The notes below the pieces were generated by a model. It was given only the letters and a program-made list of their open reading frames with translations, was not told the DNA's origin and did no database searches. The position numbers and the translations under genes are program-made. Positions 11,400-22,341 of a stretch of DNA of 64,000 bases are shown piece after piece. The DNA comes from Phymorhynchus buccinoides. Lineage: Eukaryota > Mollusca > Gastropoda > Neogastropoda > Raphitomidae. The stretch spans positions 4,471,215 to 4,535,214 of the forward strand of contig CM065694.1 in assembly GCA_017654935.2 (NCBI GenBank), given 5' to 3'. How positions within the stretch are numbered: the first letter of the stretch is position 1; each line of letters begins with the position of its first letter.

Positions 11400-13079
11400 A
11401 TTTAAAACCGAAATAGCTTGTATTATAGGGACACAGTTGCATTGTTTTCAAATTGCTTAATTAGCCCTCTACTTCATTTCAAAATTCTGAGGCACTGCGA
11501 TTTTTGTAGCTTCTTTTCCGTTGCTTTGCTTCTGTCCTTACAAGGCCCTGAAAAACAGCTGCAGAAAATCTCAAAAGTTGTGGATCATCTATCAGTGACA
11601 TAGAAAACCAAACCGAAAACGAAAACGAAATTTTGTTTAACCAGGGAACATGAGATAAGCAATGACAGCTTTTTTTCACCCAGCCCTGGGGAAATAATAA
11701 TAAATAACAAGAATCAAAGAAAACTTCAAACAACAAAAACTAAGCAACGCATGCACACACATTTGGGGGAAATGATGGTAATGGGAGACGGGAGGTGGGA
11801 GGGGGGGTATACTAAGGCACACACATAATCATAAGGTGAATAATCAGAACCTGTGACCAAAAAACACACACACAAAAACAACAACATAGAAACATCCCTT
11901 CTCCTGGCACATAGGGGGGGGGGGGGGGGGGGGGGCACACATGCTCCCCCAAAATGAAGCAGAATGAGATATAGAGACAGACAGACAGACTGAGAGAGAA
12001 AGAGAGAGCAAGGGGAAGGGGGGAGTCAAAGGCTCCATACAATACGTCAATGTAAATTCTGATACTGAAATTATGGCTGTTCTGTATGAGACCTTCAAAT
12101 ACACACACTTGTTTATACTACCCTTATTGAAATCTTCTGCCCCCTCCCCATTCCCCACAATGTGGCATGTCATGCCCCATATGACTTTTGTAAAAAGAAA
12201 ATCAGTTGCAATTCAATTCTGCTTCTGTCGCCCCTCCCCTTACGTTCTATAGCATACCACCACTTCCACACCCTTGAAGATGAAAAAGTACAGACGACAC
12301 GCACAACATCCAAACTTCTGTTAAGCTGCTAATGTGAATTCATGTGATTGAAATTGAAAACGCTCATCAGAGCTGAGGGCCTGCATGGTTCCGCCCGGTT
12401 TCACCTTTGATCCATGTCACATTTTGAATCTTGTGATGTCAAATCATGGTAAATCTTTTGTGAATGATATTGAATCCCAAACTCAGATACGTTTGCACTT
12501 GCCCTTACTAGTACTGCAGCAAAAAGGATCATTTGCCCTTTGGGGACCTTCCCCAGCACCAGCAGTCTAAAATCTCTTTGTCCATGAGAGTGGGGATAAT
12601 TTGGGCAAGACGTCTTTACATTTAGCACTATGCCCAGTCCTCCAAGATAGTAATTGCCTCATTTATATCTGGAAGTCGTGGCTAGTCATACAGGACTGAC
12701 TGACACACACGTTTTGAAGGTTTGCATAATTGTTAGACTTTGGTATGCTTTGTTTTATTAGGTGAATGGTAGTCATAATGACTGATTTGTTTTGAACACG
12801 TATCATCGATTATAACTGATTTTTTATCACAATATTTGACAGTAGCATGGCCGTGTTTGATTCCCAATAATGATGTGACTGTGTCCAATTTACCATGAAA
12901 TTCTAGAAGTAGTAAAGTACACTTTTTGCTTATAGATATGAATTATTTTAGTAAGTTTGTTCTTTTATGGCTTGGGCTTTCTTAAACTCAATCATCATCA
13001 AACAATACCTACAATGTGATAAGACCTTTAGATTTGCTCGGATATGTGTTTTTTTCTTTTTCTTTTCTTTGATGTATAG
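11400..13079. other. Non-coding stretch with G-run and short simple repeats
   Basis: Contains a 24-base G run near 11912-11935 and ACAG repeats around 11975-11990. No supported exon or named repeat was found. Confidence 0.5.
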
Positions 13080-13157
13080 TGTAGCAGTGTGGGGACACAG
13101 CTACTATTGCCCTCTAAGCTTAGAGGGCAATAGTAGCTGTGTCCCCACACTGCTACA
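13080..13157. repeat. Perfect 78-bp palindrome at the 3' end of the LTR element
   Basis: Two 39-base arms (13080-13118 and 13119-13157) are exact reverse complements with no spacer, centred on AAGCTT. The same 39 bases form the other end of the element (16873-16911). It occupies the position where a 3' LTR should be, directly after the polypurine tract. Confidence 0.95.
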
Positions 13158-14091
13158 TCCCCCCCCCCTACTCTGTTACAACCAGCGTCCTCGCTGGCTC
13201 ATAAAACCAAAAAAAACCAACCCAATTCAGACCAAAAATGTTTCATTAACAAAAACAAAAACAAAAAAACATCTGTTCACAAGTGGGATATTCCCAATGA
13301 CTCATTGAGGGGAGGTATTTTAACACTCTAATCCTCAGAGAGGATTCCTTGTGAAAAATGTTGCAAACTCCTATATTCCATACACAACATAATACTGATC
13401 AACTATGACTAGTAAAGATTATGCTATTTTGAACAAAAATCCATAAAGCCAAAAGTTGATTATCAAACTTGATTAGAATGGGATTTGCCATTTGGGGCAA
13501 AATCACCAAAGTCAAAAATCAAAACATACTCTCATTTGACTACAAAAGGATTTAGCATTTACACAACATTTCCTGAAGTCATACCCAAGCAGTAATAAAA
13601 CCAAACGTACGTTATGACAAAAGAGAATTTGATATTTAGAAACAAAATTTCCCTGAGTCAACATTAGCCGAATTATTACAGTTTACTCGTTCACTTATGA
13701 CATAAGAAGGGTTGCCATTTAAGTACAAAATTCCCTTATGTCCAAAAATATTGCATACTAACCTTATGCATGATAAATCAAAAACCCAAAACCGAAAAAC
13801 AAAGTATGCATCATAGCAAAAACAAAATCCAAAACCCAAACCTTTTTATCCACAGAATCAGTCTTCAGAACAGTCCGTAGCTTCTTTCTTTTCCTTTTTC
13901 TTCACTCAGTGTCTGCATGCCTAACTGTAAAATGTTCTTTTTCTTTTTCTTTCACAAATAAAGATCATTGAATCTAAGAGTCCACTTCCTATATGAAATT
14001 ATTAAAAACACACTAAATACCAGTATTGGTGTATCGCCTCCGTGGTAGCGTTGTCAGCCGTGCTGATCGCCGTGGGGCTGGAACTGGTGGA
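13158..14091 (-). other. Non-coding remnant of the LTR element between integrase and polypurine tract
   Basis: No recognisable protein on either strand. It is rich in short A/C tracts. The integrase catalytic core expected after the zinc-binding domain is missing. Confidence 0.5.
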
Positions 14092-14646
14092 TCAAACCGC
14101 CTGTTGTATGGGAGGCGGGTGCACCAACAACTCCTGGAGCGGTGTGGAGGAGTTGACGGTGTGATCACCCTCATTGCACTGGCGACAGTCAGCCAGAAAA
14201 CGTTTGAGGTCCTCGTACATTCCTGGCCAGTAGACCAGGGGTCGGAGGGCCTCTGCTGCTTTCTGGTAGCCCTGGTGCCCAGTGTAGCTGTGCATCGAGG
14301 TTAAGATGCAAGGGCGGAGCTTGTGAGGCAGGAGGAGCTGCTCACAAGCCCCACGTTGAGGGTCCGCCACCTGCCTGTGAAGGAGACCCTGCCGACTGAC
14401 AAGGCGATCGTGTTGCCGTACCAGGACCTGCAGCTGCCAGTCGTCCGAAGCAGCAGGCATCAACTGCCAGGAGGTGAGAAGAGGCCCGATTGAAGGGTCT
14501 TCTCTCTGCAGCCGGAGTAACTCTTCTGGCGTCATCTTGGGCAGGAGGCAGTCAGCAGGCTGAGTAATGGCCACAGCGTTGATTTGCTGCGGTGGTTGGT
14601 CAGCCTGCTGCGGAGTGGTGGGAGGGGAGGACCTTGGGTTGTCCAC
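14092..14646 (-). pseudogene. Gypsy integrase N-terminal H2C2 zinc-binding region
   Basis: Open frame of about 184 codons in the same frame as gag and separated from it by a single TGA (14656-14658). After a Pro/Gln-rich spacer it contains EELLRLQREDPSIGPLL, a linker, then the HHCC domain: H in MHSYTGHQGYQKA, the YWPGM motif, and DCRQCN with both cysteines. These are hallmarks of the H2C2 integrase zinc domain that follows RNase H in Gypsy polyproteins. The DDE catalytic core that should follow is absent, so it cannot be a working integrase. Confidence 0.85.
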
Positions 14647-14655
14647 AGCCTTGCG

Positions 14656-15453
14656 TCACCTGCGTCTGCGCCGTCTTCGGGGGCGTGTCGGCTCTGCAGA
14701 GCATTGGTAGGCCTGCAGTGGTGGCCCTGGTGGGCGAGGGAGCTGGTCCAGCGACGGTAGTCGCCGCAGCTCCTGCCTCAAGGTGGCCACCTCGGTTGTC
14801 AATTTTGCCACCTGATACTGTATGGAGGCGACTGAGGCAGCGCTGTCTGCGTGGTTGGAGTTGTAGTCCTCAACACCGCGGCCTTCCCACACCAACCAGA
14901 GTGATTCTTTCTGGGCTTCCTCGAACGTGACATCCGGGTGGTCACGTATGTAGCGGCGGACGTCGCGCCTGTGGACCACTGGTTGCAGGCCGCTAGCGAA
15001 GGTGTCCCGGACGATCTCGCCTGGGAGAAGTCCAACCTTCGCCCTGTTGACTTTCTTCCAGAGGCGTCGTAGGTCAGATGCGTAGGCCCAGATGCCTTCT
15101 CCCTGGCCCCGTCTCCTGGTGAAGAAGGCTGCGGCCAGGCTCACTGCGTCACGTTGCTCTCCCCAGCGTTCCTCAAGGATGGCGAAGATCTTCGTTGGGG
15201 AGTCCACCTCCGTCACAGGCAGCCCGAGAACCTCCTGGCAAGCCTGGCCTTGAAGGGCGGCAATCAGCCAGAGGGCAGCTGCTCCATCATCCAGGGGCTG
15301 AAGGTGAAGTGCTATCTTGGCCTCCTGGATGAAGTCGTCGAGTGTCGTGGCACCGCCCTCCTCACTGGAGAACTTCGGGAGTCGGGGCAGGAGCATGCTC
15401 AGCTCAGCCATGTTGAGGTGACGACGTGGGGGGTGGAGTTGTGTCTGCTGCAT
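14656..15453 (-). CDS. Gypsy-like gag polyprotein (truncated before the zinc knuckle)
   Basis: About 265 codons. An N-terminal stretch (MAELSMLLPRLPKFSSEEG) leads into a helical capsid domain (TTLDDFIQEAKIALHLQPL, LQGQACQEVLGLP, FAILEERWGEQRDAVSLAAA, FFTRRRGQGEGIWAYASDL), a layout usual for Arc/Gypsy-type gag. A C-terminal coiled coil (VAKLTTEVATLRQELRRL) follows. The frame ends in an Arg-rich run just after a single Cys, where a CCHC knuckle would begin, so a deletion joins gag to the integrase spacer. GC content and codon choice differ sharply from the AT-rich flanks, consistent with a younger insertion. The Met at 15411 may be the true start, since it begins the conserved part. Confidence 0.8.
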   Translation of the reverse strand: MQQTQLHPPRRHLNMAELSMLLPRLPKFSSEEGGATTLDDFIQEAKIALHLQPLDDGAAALWLIAALQGQACQEVLGLPVTEVDSPTKIFAILEERWGEQRDAVSLAAAFFTRRRGQGEGIWAYASDLRRLWKKVNRAKVGLLPGEIVRDTFASGLQPVVHRRDVRRYIRDHPDVTFEEAQKESLWLVWEGRGVEDYNSNHADSAASVASIQYQVAKLTTEVATLRQELRRLPSLDQLPRPPGPPLQAYQCSAEPTRPRRRRRRR

Positions 15454-15497
15454 GTGTCTTCCTGCAAATTAGTCTGTCATCCTGCTCGCAGCGCCAA

Positions 15498-16911
15498 TTG
15501 TGATGGTGTGGAGTGGAAGGGTGAAGGATGCAGGGACAGACAGGAGTGCAGGAATAGTAGGGCAGGAAACAATCAGCAAGCAGCAAACAGCAACATGCAG
15601 TCAAGGCTGACACAGGTCTCTCTCTCTCTCTCTTTATTGCTTCTCTCTCTCCATCTCAGGTAGAGTCTCAGGTAAGTCTAAGTCTACAGTCTCCTACAGT
15701 CTACAATAAGTCTCTAATGAGTCTCCCATAAGTCTCTCCTAAATTTTTACCTGTGGCTAGATATATGGACAAAATCCGGACCGCAAAGACAACAACTTTA
15801 CCTTTCACGCAATCTGCTCCCGCAGAGCTAATGGCCGCCAAACTTGTGTTTGTTACTACACCTTTTAAAGTGTGTTGTCTCTACGGTCGTCATGCATAAC
15901 AAGACATGTTGCATATGGTTGGAAAGCTTGAAAAACGCAGAATAATATGACATTCATCAATAGTCCGGAGTTTCTCTTTAAAAAGAAATACTTGCAACTA
16001 AGGTGCAAAGTGATCCCACCCTTTAACAAGCCCAAACCCATGTTTTATAAAATAACTAAATAACTGCTTTACAAATCAGAATAACAAACTAATAATAATA
16101 AAAAGCAAAATACACAAACTTTCATCTGTATAAGTTTCAAGTCCCAATTCAATCAATAAAATTTAAAATTGTTGTCCCGAAATTCGATAGAAAACAAGTC
16201 GAATTTCTATTGATTTTAGGCATCATGCTTGTGGTTTGAAGCAAATCTTAAATCGTAAAATATTATAAATCTATAAGGTCCAAGATCATTTTGAATAAAC
16301 AAAGCTAGTTTCGTTAGCTATTAGAACGAAAACAAAAGGGCGAATCAAAATAAAATTGCTTGGTTTAGAAAATTAGTATTTCCATTCGAAAGACAGTCAA
16401 TCGTACAAAGAACTCGGGAGGTTCGTGAATAGCTACAATGAATGGACTGTATTCATTAGGTAATACTACAAGTTTATACGGAAAAGGTCCATAGCATGTC
16501 ATATATGAAATGAAAGGGTATAGATTATAGATTTATGTTGTATAATTAGAAATTCAAACATTGGACTAAATTTTGAATAAGAATAGAAAACATGCGAAAC
16601 GACCTGAAATATTTTGACCCGACGTGTTAATTTTACCAATCACAAAATCTTAAATTGTCAGGCTATGCGAGTATTTCAAGTTAATACAAATGTATGGGAT
16701 AAAATCTATCATTTTTTCCGGTTCCAACCATATGCATCTTATATCAATACAAACTTAAATTAAACAAGAATATATGATAAAATACAATTTAATTAAAAAT
16801 AAATCTCAACAAGGGAGTTAACTTGGGCAGATAACTCCAAACTAGCAAAAATAGGCGTCTGCTACAAGTAAGCTTAGAGGGCAATAGTAGCTGTGTCCCC
16901 ACACTGCTACA
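15498..16911 (-). repeat. Putative 5' LTR/leader of the Gypsy-like element
   Basis: Starts TGTAGCAGTG at 16911 (minus strand). The inner end is placed at about 15498, where CACCATCACA is followed by the primer-binding-site-like TTGGCGCTGC. The inner end resembles the outer terminus only loosely. It contains a CT microsatellite (15618-15650). Length of about 1.4 kb is plausible for an LTR but unproven, because the other LTR is reduced to a palindrome. Confidence 0.45.
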
Positions 16912-16915
16912 ATAG

Positions 16916-17656
16916 GCTTCATTGTTGTTATATTGTTACATGATCTTGGACTTGGGTCTTACATCACAATATGGATCGGCGGGGGGTTACAGGGGTCCCA
17001 CCCCCCTCAGACACAAAATCGAAAGAAAAAAGACAGAGAGGACAAAAACTGCGAGTCACATACTATAGTTTAGCTTTATTATCTCACGAGAAAAGGGCCT
17101 TGATTGCATCTATTTCCAATTCAAATTATAATTCATCAGCTTCTGGGAAGGAACAAGCGCCCCACCCCCACCCCCCACACCGGACCTCTTACCCCGACCC
17201 CCAAAGTGACTATACTTGGAACATACTTCCCCCTCCCCCCCCTATTCTATGAACTGGCCGATCAGCCCCCAAGCATTTTTTTTGTATATGTCTTTTTGTT
17301 GTCTACGTTCAATTCACACCATGTTTTCGTTCAGAACATAATAATAATAATATAATAATAGTGAATCATTTATATAGCGCATGCACTCATCCACCAAATG
17401 TGGAGCTCTATGCGCTTAACAAAAACAAAAATTAAGAAGCAACAAATTCAACAACAACACGAAATAATAGCTCACGCACATGCAAATAGGCATACACATA
17501 CACACCCCACCCACACATACAGCATCGTTACGGCACACACACACACACACACACAACACACACACACCACACACACACGTACCACACCACCACTCTACCC
17601 CCCACCCAAAAAACAATACAAAATACAATCAGTTGAACAAAGCATCAACACACACA

Positions 17657-17698
<42 letters not shown>

Positions 17699-17830
17699 CT
17701 TCTCTCTCTCTCTCTCTCTTCGTTTGATTATGGCTCAAGCTAACAAATTATTTTAAGTGGTTGTGTAGCATTTTATAAGACGTGTAATTTAATGATCCAT
17801 CCACGTCCATGCGCTTGCGCCTCCCACACC

Positions 17831-17863
<33 letters not shown>

Positions 17864-18497
17864 ACCCCCCCCCCCCCCCCCCCCTCCCCCCCCTCCCTCA
17901 GGTGTTGGCAGTCCTGCCCCTCTGGCTTGAAAACTTCACGCCACTGAGTTTCATGAAAATCGGTTTGGGTTTTTCGTTTCTCCGTAATGCATACAACATT
18001 TCTTACTTAAACTACAAGTTGCAAGTTACACTCCTTTAAAAGTTTACAAATCGCATTATAATCTTGTTTACACTTAGCAATTTATTTTCCTCCTGCTCGA
18101 TCTTACAACGACTTACTTTATCTTAGTATACTCATTATTAATCTTTTCATAATACATTGTCCTACTCTTATTCACCTTGTTTAATCATCATCCTCTTTAT
18201 TTTAATGCCCTTTAGTTTTTCTTTTTATTTCTTAAACACTTAAACTTTCCACACCTCCCTCCTTTGTTCTCCCTCTGCTCTTCAAATTTCTTTCTCCCTC
18301 ACTTTCTATTGAGTTCCACTTCAACCTATTCTTCCTTTCCTTTTCTCTTTCTACTCTCTACCACTTCACTCCTCCTTCCTTTCTTCTCCCTTCTCTTTCT
18401 TTCTCTCCCTCTTCATTCTATCCTTTTTCTTTCCCTTTTTCCACCTTCCTTACCTTTCCTCCCCTCTCTCTCCCCCTCCTCTCCCCCCCCCCTCCCC
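16916..18497. repeat. Low-complexity region: (AAT)n/ATATAGCGC repeat, CA and CT arrays, long C runs
   Basis: 17340-17410 carries the AATAATAAT...TATATAGCGC repeat seen elsewhere in the window. 17500-17580 is CA-rich and 17660-17720 is (CT)n. 17828-17893 is an almost pure C tract. 18240-18497 is CT-rich, ending in C runs that break into the assembly gap. No supported gene. Confidence 0.8.
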
Positions 18498-18997
18498 NNN
18501 NNNNNNNNNNNNNNNNNNNNNNNNNNNNNNNNNNNNNNNNNNNNNNNNNNNNNNNNNNNNNNNNNNNNNNNNNNNNNNNNNNNNNNNNNNNNNNNNNNNN
18601 NNNNNNNNNNNNNNNNNNNNNNNNNNNNNNNNNNNNNNNNNNNNNNNNNNNNNNNNNNNNNNNNNNNNNNNNNNNNNNNNNNNNNNNNNNNNNNNNNNNN
18701 NNNNNNNNNNNNNNNNNNNNNNNNNNNNNNNNNNNNNNNNNNNNNNNNNNNNNNNNNNNNNNNNNNNNNNNNNNNNNNNNNNNNNNNNNNNNNNNNNNNN
18801 NNNNNNNNNNNNNNNNNNNNNNNNNNNNNNNNNNNNNNNNNNNNNNNNNNNNNNNNNNNNNNNNNNNNNNNNNNNNNNNNNNNNNNNNNNNNNNNNNNNN
18901 NNNNNNNNNNNNNNNNNNNNNNNNNNNNNNNNNNNNNNNNNNNNNNNNNNNNNNNNNNNNNNNNNNNNNNNNNNNNNNNNNNNNNNNNNNNNNNNNN
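18498..18997. other. Assembly gap of 500 N
   Basis: Exactly 500 unknown bases. The round number suggests a placeholder of unknown true length. It is flanked on the left by C-rich low-complexity DNA and on the right by the first copy of a direct duplication. Confidence 0.99.
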
Positions 18998-21810
18998 CTT
19001 CCAGGTAGGAGGTGATGCTTCTTCAGGCGATCCTAGCAGCAGGTGTTAAGGTAGTGTGGTGCCACGTGGACCTCTATTTTTCCACATATGTGTGGTACTT
19101 GGCTTTCTTTTTTGTCCTTTCCTGTCCCCAGACATTTCCTATAATCAACAAAGATGTTGGCCACTGTCTCTGTGGGATGTTTCCCTGCTGGTGCTCTCTG
19201 ATACCTTTTGATCTGGTCTTTTGTGCTTACACCAGAAGACAGGTGGTGCTCTGGGGGCACTATAGTGTGTTGTGTTGTCTGGAACACTTCCTTCTGGTAC
19301 CAACAAACACATACCGGTGGTTTGCTTCAAAACATTATATCTAGGTCGAAGAACTTGATGAATACACATGGCCGAGCAGACCCGTTAAGCAGACGCTACC
19401 TCACTCTGCTTATGGGATATGTCCCTTACCAATCATAATCTAGCTTGTTTCACTATGGACACAACAGGCACCAAGTTCATACATTTTCAGCATGATCATG
19501 TCTCCAAACATGACATAATCCCTTTCTTGCCCTCCACCTCATGTTTTGTGGCAGTGCCTCTCCGATTTTGTTGTCATGAATGAACAGATTGTCCTCATTC
19601 AGGTTTGCTGGGCTGTCCTTGCTTGCATAGCCAAGAGGTGTGTTGGTTTGGGTGTTGGAAGATTGGGTCCACCTGCATCATCCGTTGAATGTACCGCCCC
19701 CGTTTTCACCACCGATCTTTGACCCCCACTTCACCTGCAGGGATCGCATCCACTATGCAAGCCGACTGCCGCTTGCCTTCTCTACTCATGCACAGCAGCG
19801 TAGACACACAGCGAAGCTTGGCTGGCTTGCCTAGTGCGCCTACACCAAAGGCTAGGCCGATGGATGGTAGGGTTTGAGTGGGCTTTGCGCTATGGCTGAC
19901 TGTAGGAAAACTACACACTGACACTAGCTGTAGTTTCAGTTTAAATTGACTCGGCTACATTCGACCGGAACTCTAACTAAGTCGCACCACTGTTAAGGTC
20001 ACAGATGACTCTAGAACTATAGGTGTAAAAGCCCACTTTCAACACTGGCTACTTTCGACAGAACACACGAGGAAAATGCCACATAAATCTGTCACTTAGG
20101 AAAAAACTAGGCCTTGAAAATAGCGCGCACTGTTCTTCTGTCCAATCTTGATTGCTTTATGCACACAAGCGTGTGTTAGTAATTCAACACTATTTACACC
20201 ACACATCCTTTTCGTACGAATCACTGTTCACGTACATTGCTGTTTCCCCACACACATATGTATCCGCACAACCCCAAAAATGTTTTTGCATATCAATCAG
20301 TTTTGTAGAAGCAGTGGACGAAAACATAGCGGAGTAAATTTCCCTGCTGTTTTTCTTACTGCTTCTGACTCTTCCAGAAGGAATGAAATGTTGAGTCATC
20401 GCATTTCCCGCTCTGGAAGCCTAGTGGGCGGCAACTAAAAGGTCTGGAAAGCGGTTTGGTACGTCGCTGGGCCCCCACAAAATTTGAAGCGTTTTCTGTC
20501 TTATGGTAATGTGAGTTACAGGGCGAACCTGTTTTACAGAAAGTGAGTCTTTCTTGGCGGAGGTTTGTACAAGTTCAAATTTTTCTATGGAAACCACCTG
20601 CGTACCTGATACAACCACCACACAAATTTGAAGCCTTGATTGTGTAGCAGCGATTTCGCCAATTTCCATTTGTCCTGTCCTTTTGGACTGCTGGATCTAT
20701 TCCCATTAGAGGAACACTGCACGGCGGAGTCAATGACATTTTGTTCTGTACACAATCTTTAATTACTTGAAAGATATAGATTTCACTTGGTGTAAGCTAT
20801 TTAGCGACTGTGATGTTTTATTTAATTTCTGACGTGTCCATGTTTTACCTTGCTAAGTTTGTATTTATTAATGATTTTTAACTAAAAGTATTTAACGTAC
20901 AACTTTTGATTTTGTTTTTTTACCTTGTGTTTTTATCCCTTTTTATATGTGTTAAGATTTAACGTTGTGAAGCCCATGACATGGCCTTTAGTTGTCGCCG
21001 GGGCTATAATTTTAATCTTAATCCCAATCTTTTAAACCCAATCAATTCCATTTTGGAGGAACTGTTTCAGTTGCATCCACTACGAGAATACCGAGGGGGG
21101 AGGGAGGGGGGAGGGCGAAGACAATGATGGTAAAGTGCAGTATTTTGCATTGTGCCCTGAACTGTCACCCCTACCATCCCCTACATGTCTGAGGGGAACA
21201 TGCTTTGCAAGCAGCTGCTCATGGAGTGTGTCTAGCATGTCATGCTTTCAGGACATCTGGAATCAAAATATCCTTTTGAATTTGACAGTATGTAATACAT
21301 AACCAGGATAGAAAGTTATTTCATGGAAAGAAGCGTATTGTGCAAGGTTGGTGTAAGTTTGTCCACAAAGCAGAGTAGCTGCAGCAGGCTGAATGTTCCT
21401 CACAGACGTTCTACTAAATGAAGGCTGGGCAGACCACCACATAGTATGTCCATTCATGTAAAAGTACAGGTCATCTGCTGGGCAGATCACTGCATGGTAT
21501 GTCCATTCATATAAAAGTACAGGTCATCTGCTGGGCAGACCACTGCATGGTATGTCCATTCATATGTAAAAGTACAGGTCATCTGCTGGGCAGATCACTG
21601 CATGGTATGTCCATTCATACATGTAAAAGTACAGGTCATCTGCTGGGCAGACCACTGCATGGTATGTTCATTCATGTAAAAGTACAGGTCATCTGCTGGG
21701 CAGACCACTGCATGGTATGTCCATTCATGTAAAAGTACAGGTCATCTGCTGGGCAGATCACTGCATGGTATGTAAAAGTACAGGTCATCTGCTGGGCAGA
21801 CCACCGCAAA
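18998..21810. repeat. Direct duplication, copy 1 (gap side)
   Basis: Collinear with 23321-26365 over its whole length, from cttccagg..ggaggtgatgcttcttc to the 53-bp array. Differences are dominated by single-base insertions and deletions. It includes a 3' part of the frameshifted transposon ORF (minus strand, 18998-19920), a SINE-like tail (20958-21031) and a 53-bp tandem array. Confidence 0.85.
21440..21810. repeat. Tandem array of about 53-bp units (seven copies)
   Basis: Units of the form gtaaaagtacaggtcatctg followed by ctgggcagaccactgcatgg and tatgtccattcat, with 1-5 base length changes in the last part. The same array is present in the second copy of the duplication at 26005-26385. Confidence 0.9.
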
Positions 21811-22341
21811 ATAAAGAATGGCAGTAGTGATGGTGAGAAAATAATGAATATACATCATGTCTTATTGAATATGATGATGTAATCATTGTGTAATGAACAT
21901 TTCTTTAATGATCGATGGCTGTAAAAAGCAGTGGTTATGATAAGCAAAGTAAAGGCAATAGCAAAGCAAATAAACAAAACAAAAGAACTGGTGCTGCACT
22001 AATGCAAAATGGCAATGCCTTTTCCCGGTGAGGACACCCCGATTTCACAAGACTTTGGCATAATTGTAACAACGTTAGTGATTTTATCTTTTTAAATCGT
22101 GGTAACAGCCCTGACATAGCCTTCGTTGTCGATGGGGCTTTAATTTTGATCGTAATCTTTAATCTTAACAATTATATGGAGAAGACATAACAACAACAAT
22201 GTTTACAAAGCACTAATAATGACAATGAGTTTTTTTCTCTTTTCTTTTTCCAAAGTGAAAGTTCTTCAAAAGTATTTGGGAATTTTACAGGGAAGTCCAG
22301 TGAGCTGACTGACTTTCCAATCAAAGTGAAGAATCCTACAT

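Larger units (their letters stand above)
13080..16911 (-). mobile_element. Deleted Gypsy-like LTR retrotransposon, minus strand, with ATAG target duplication
   Basis: The two outer ends are inverted copies of a 39-base terminus that starts TGTAGCAGTGTGGGG, at 13080 and (reverse) ending 16911. The direct flanks are ATAG on both sides (13076-13079 and 16912-16915), a 4-bp target-site duplication of the size usual for Ty3/Gypsy. Reading 16911 to 13080 the order is: upstream LTR-like region, primer-binding-site-like TTGGCGCTGC (about 15488-15498), gag, integrase zinc-binding region, and non-coding remains. A purine tract (TAGGGGGGGGGGA on the minus strand, 13158-13170) follows, immediately abutting the terminal TGTAGC. 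Protease, RT and RNase H are absent, so the copy is non-autonomous. The exact inner LTR boundaries are uncertain. Confidence 0.75.
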
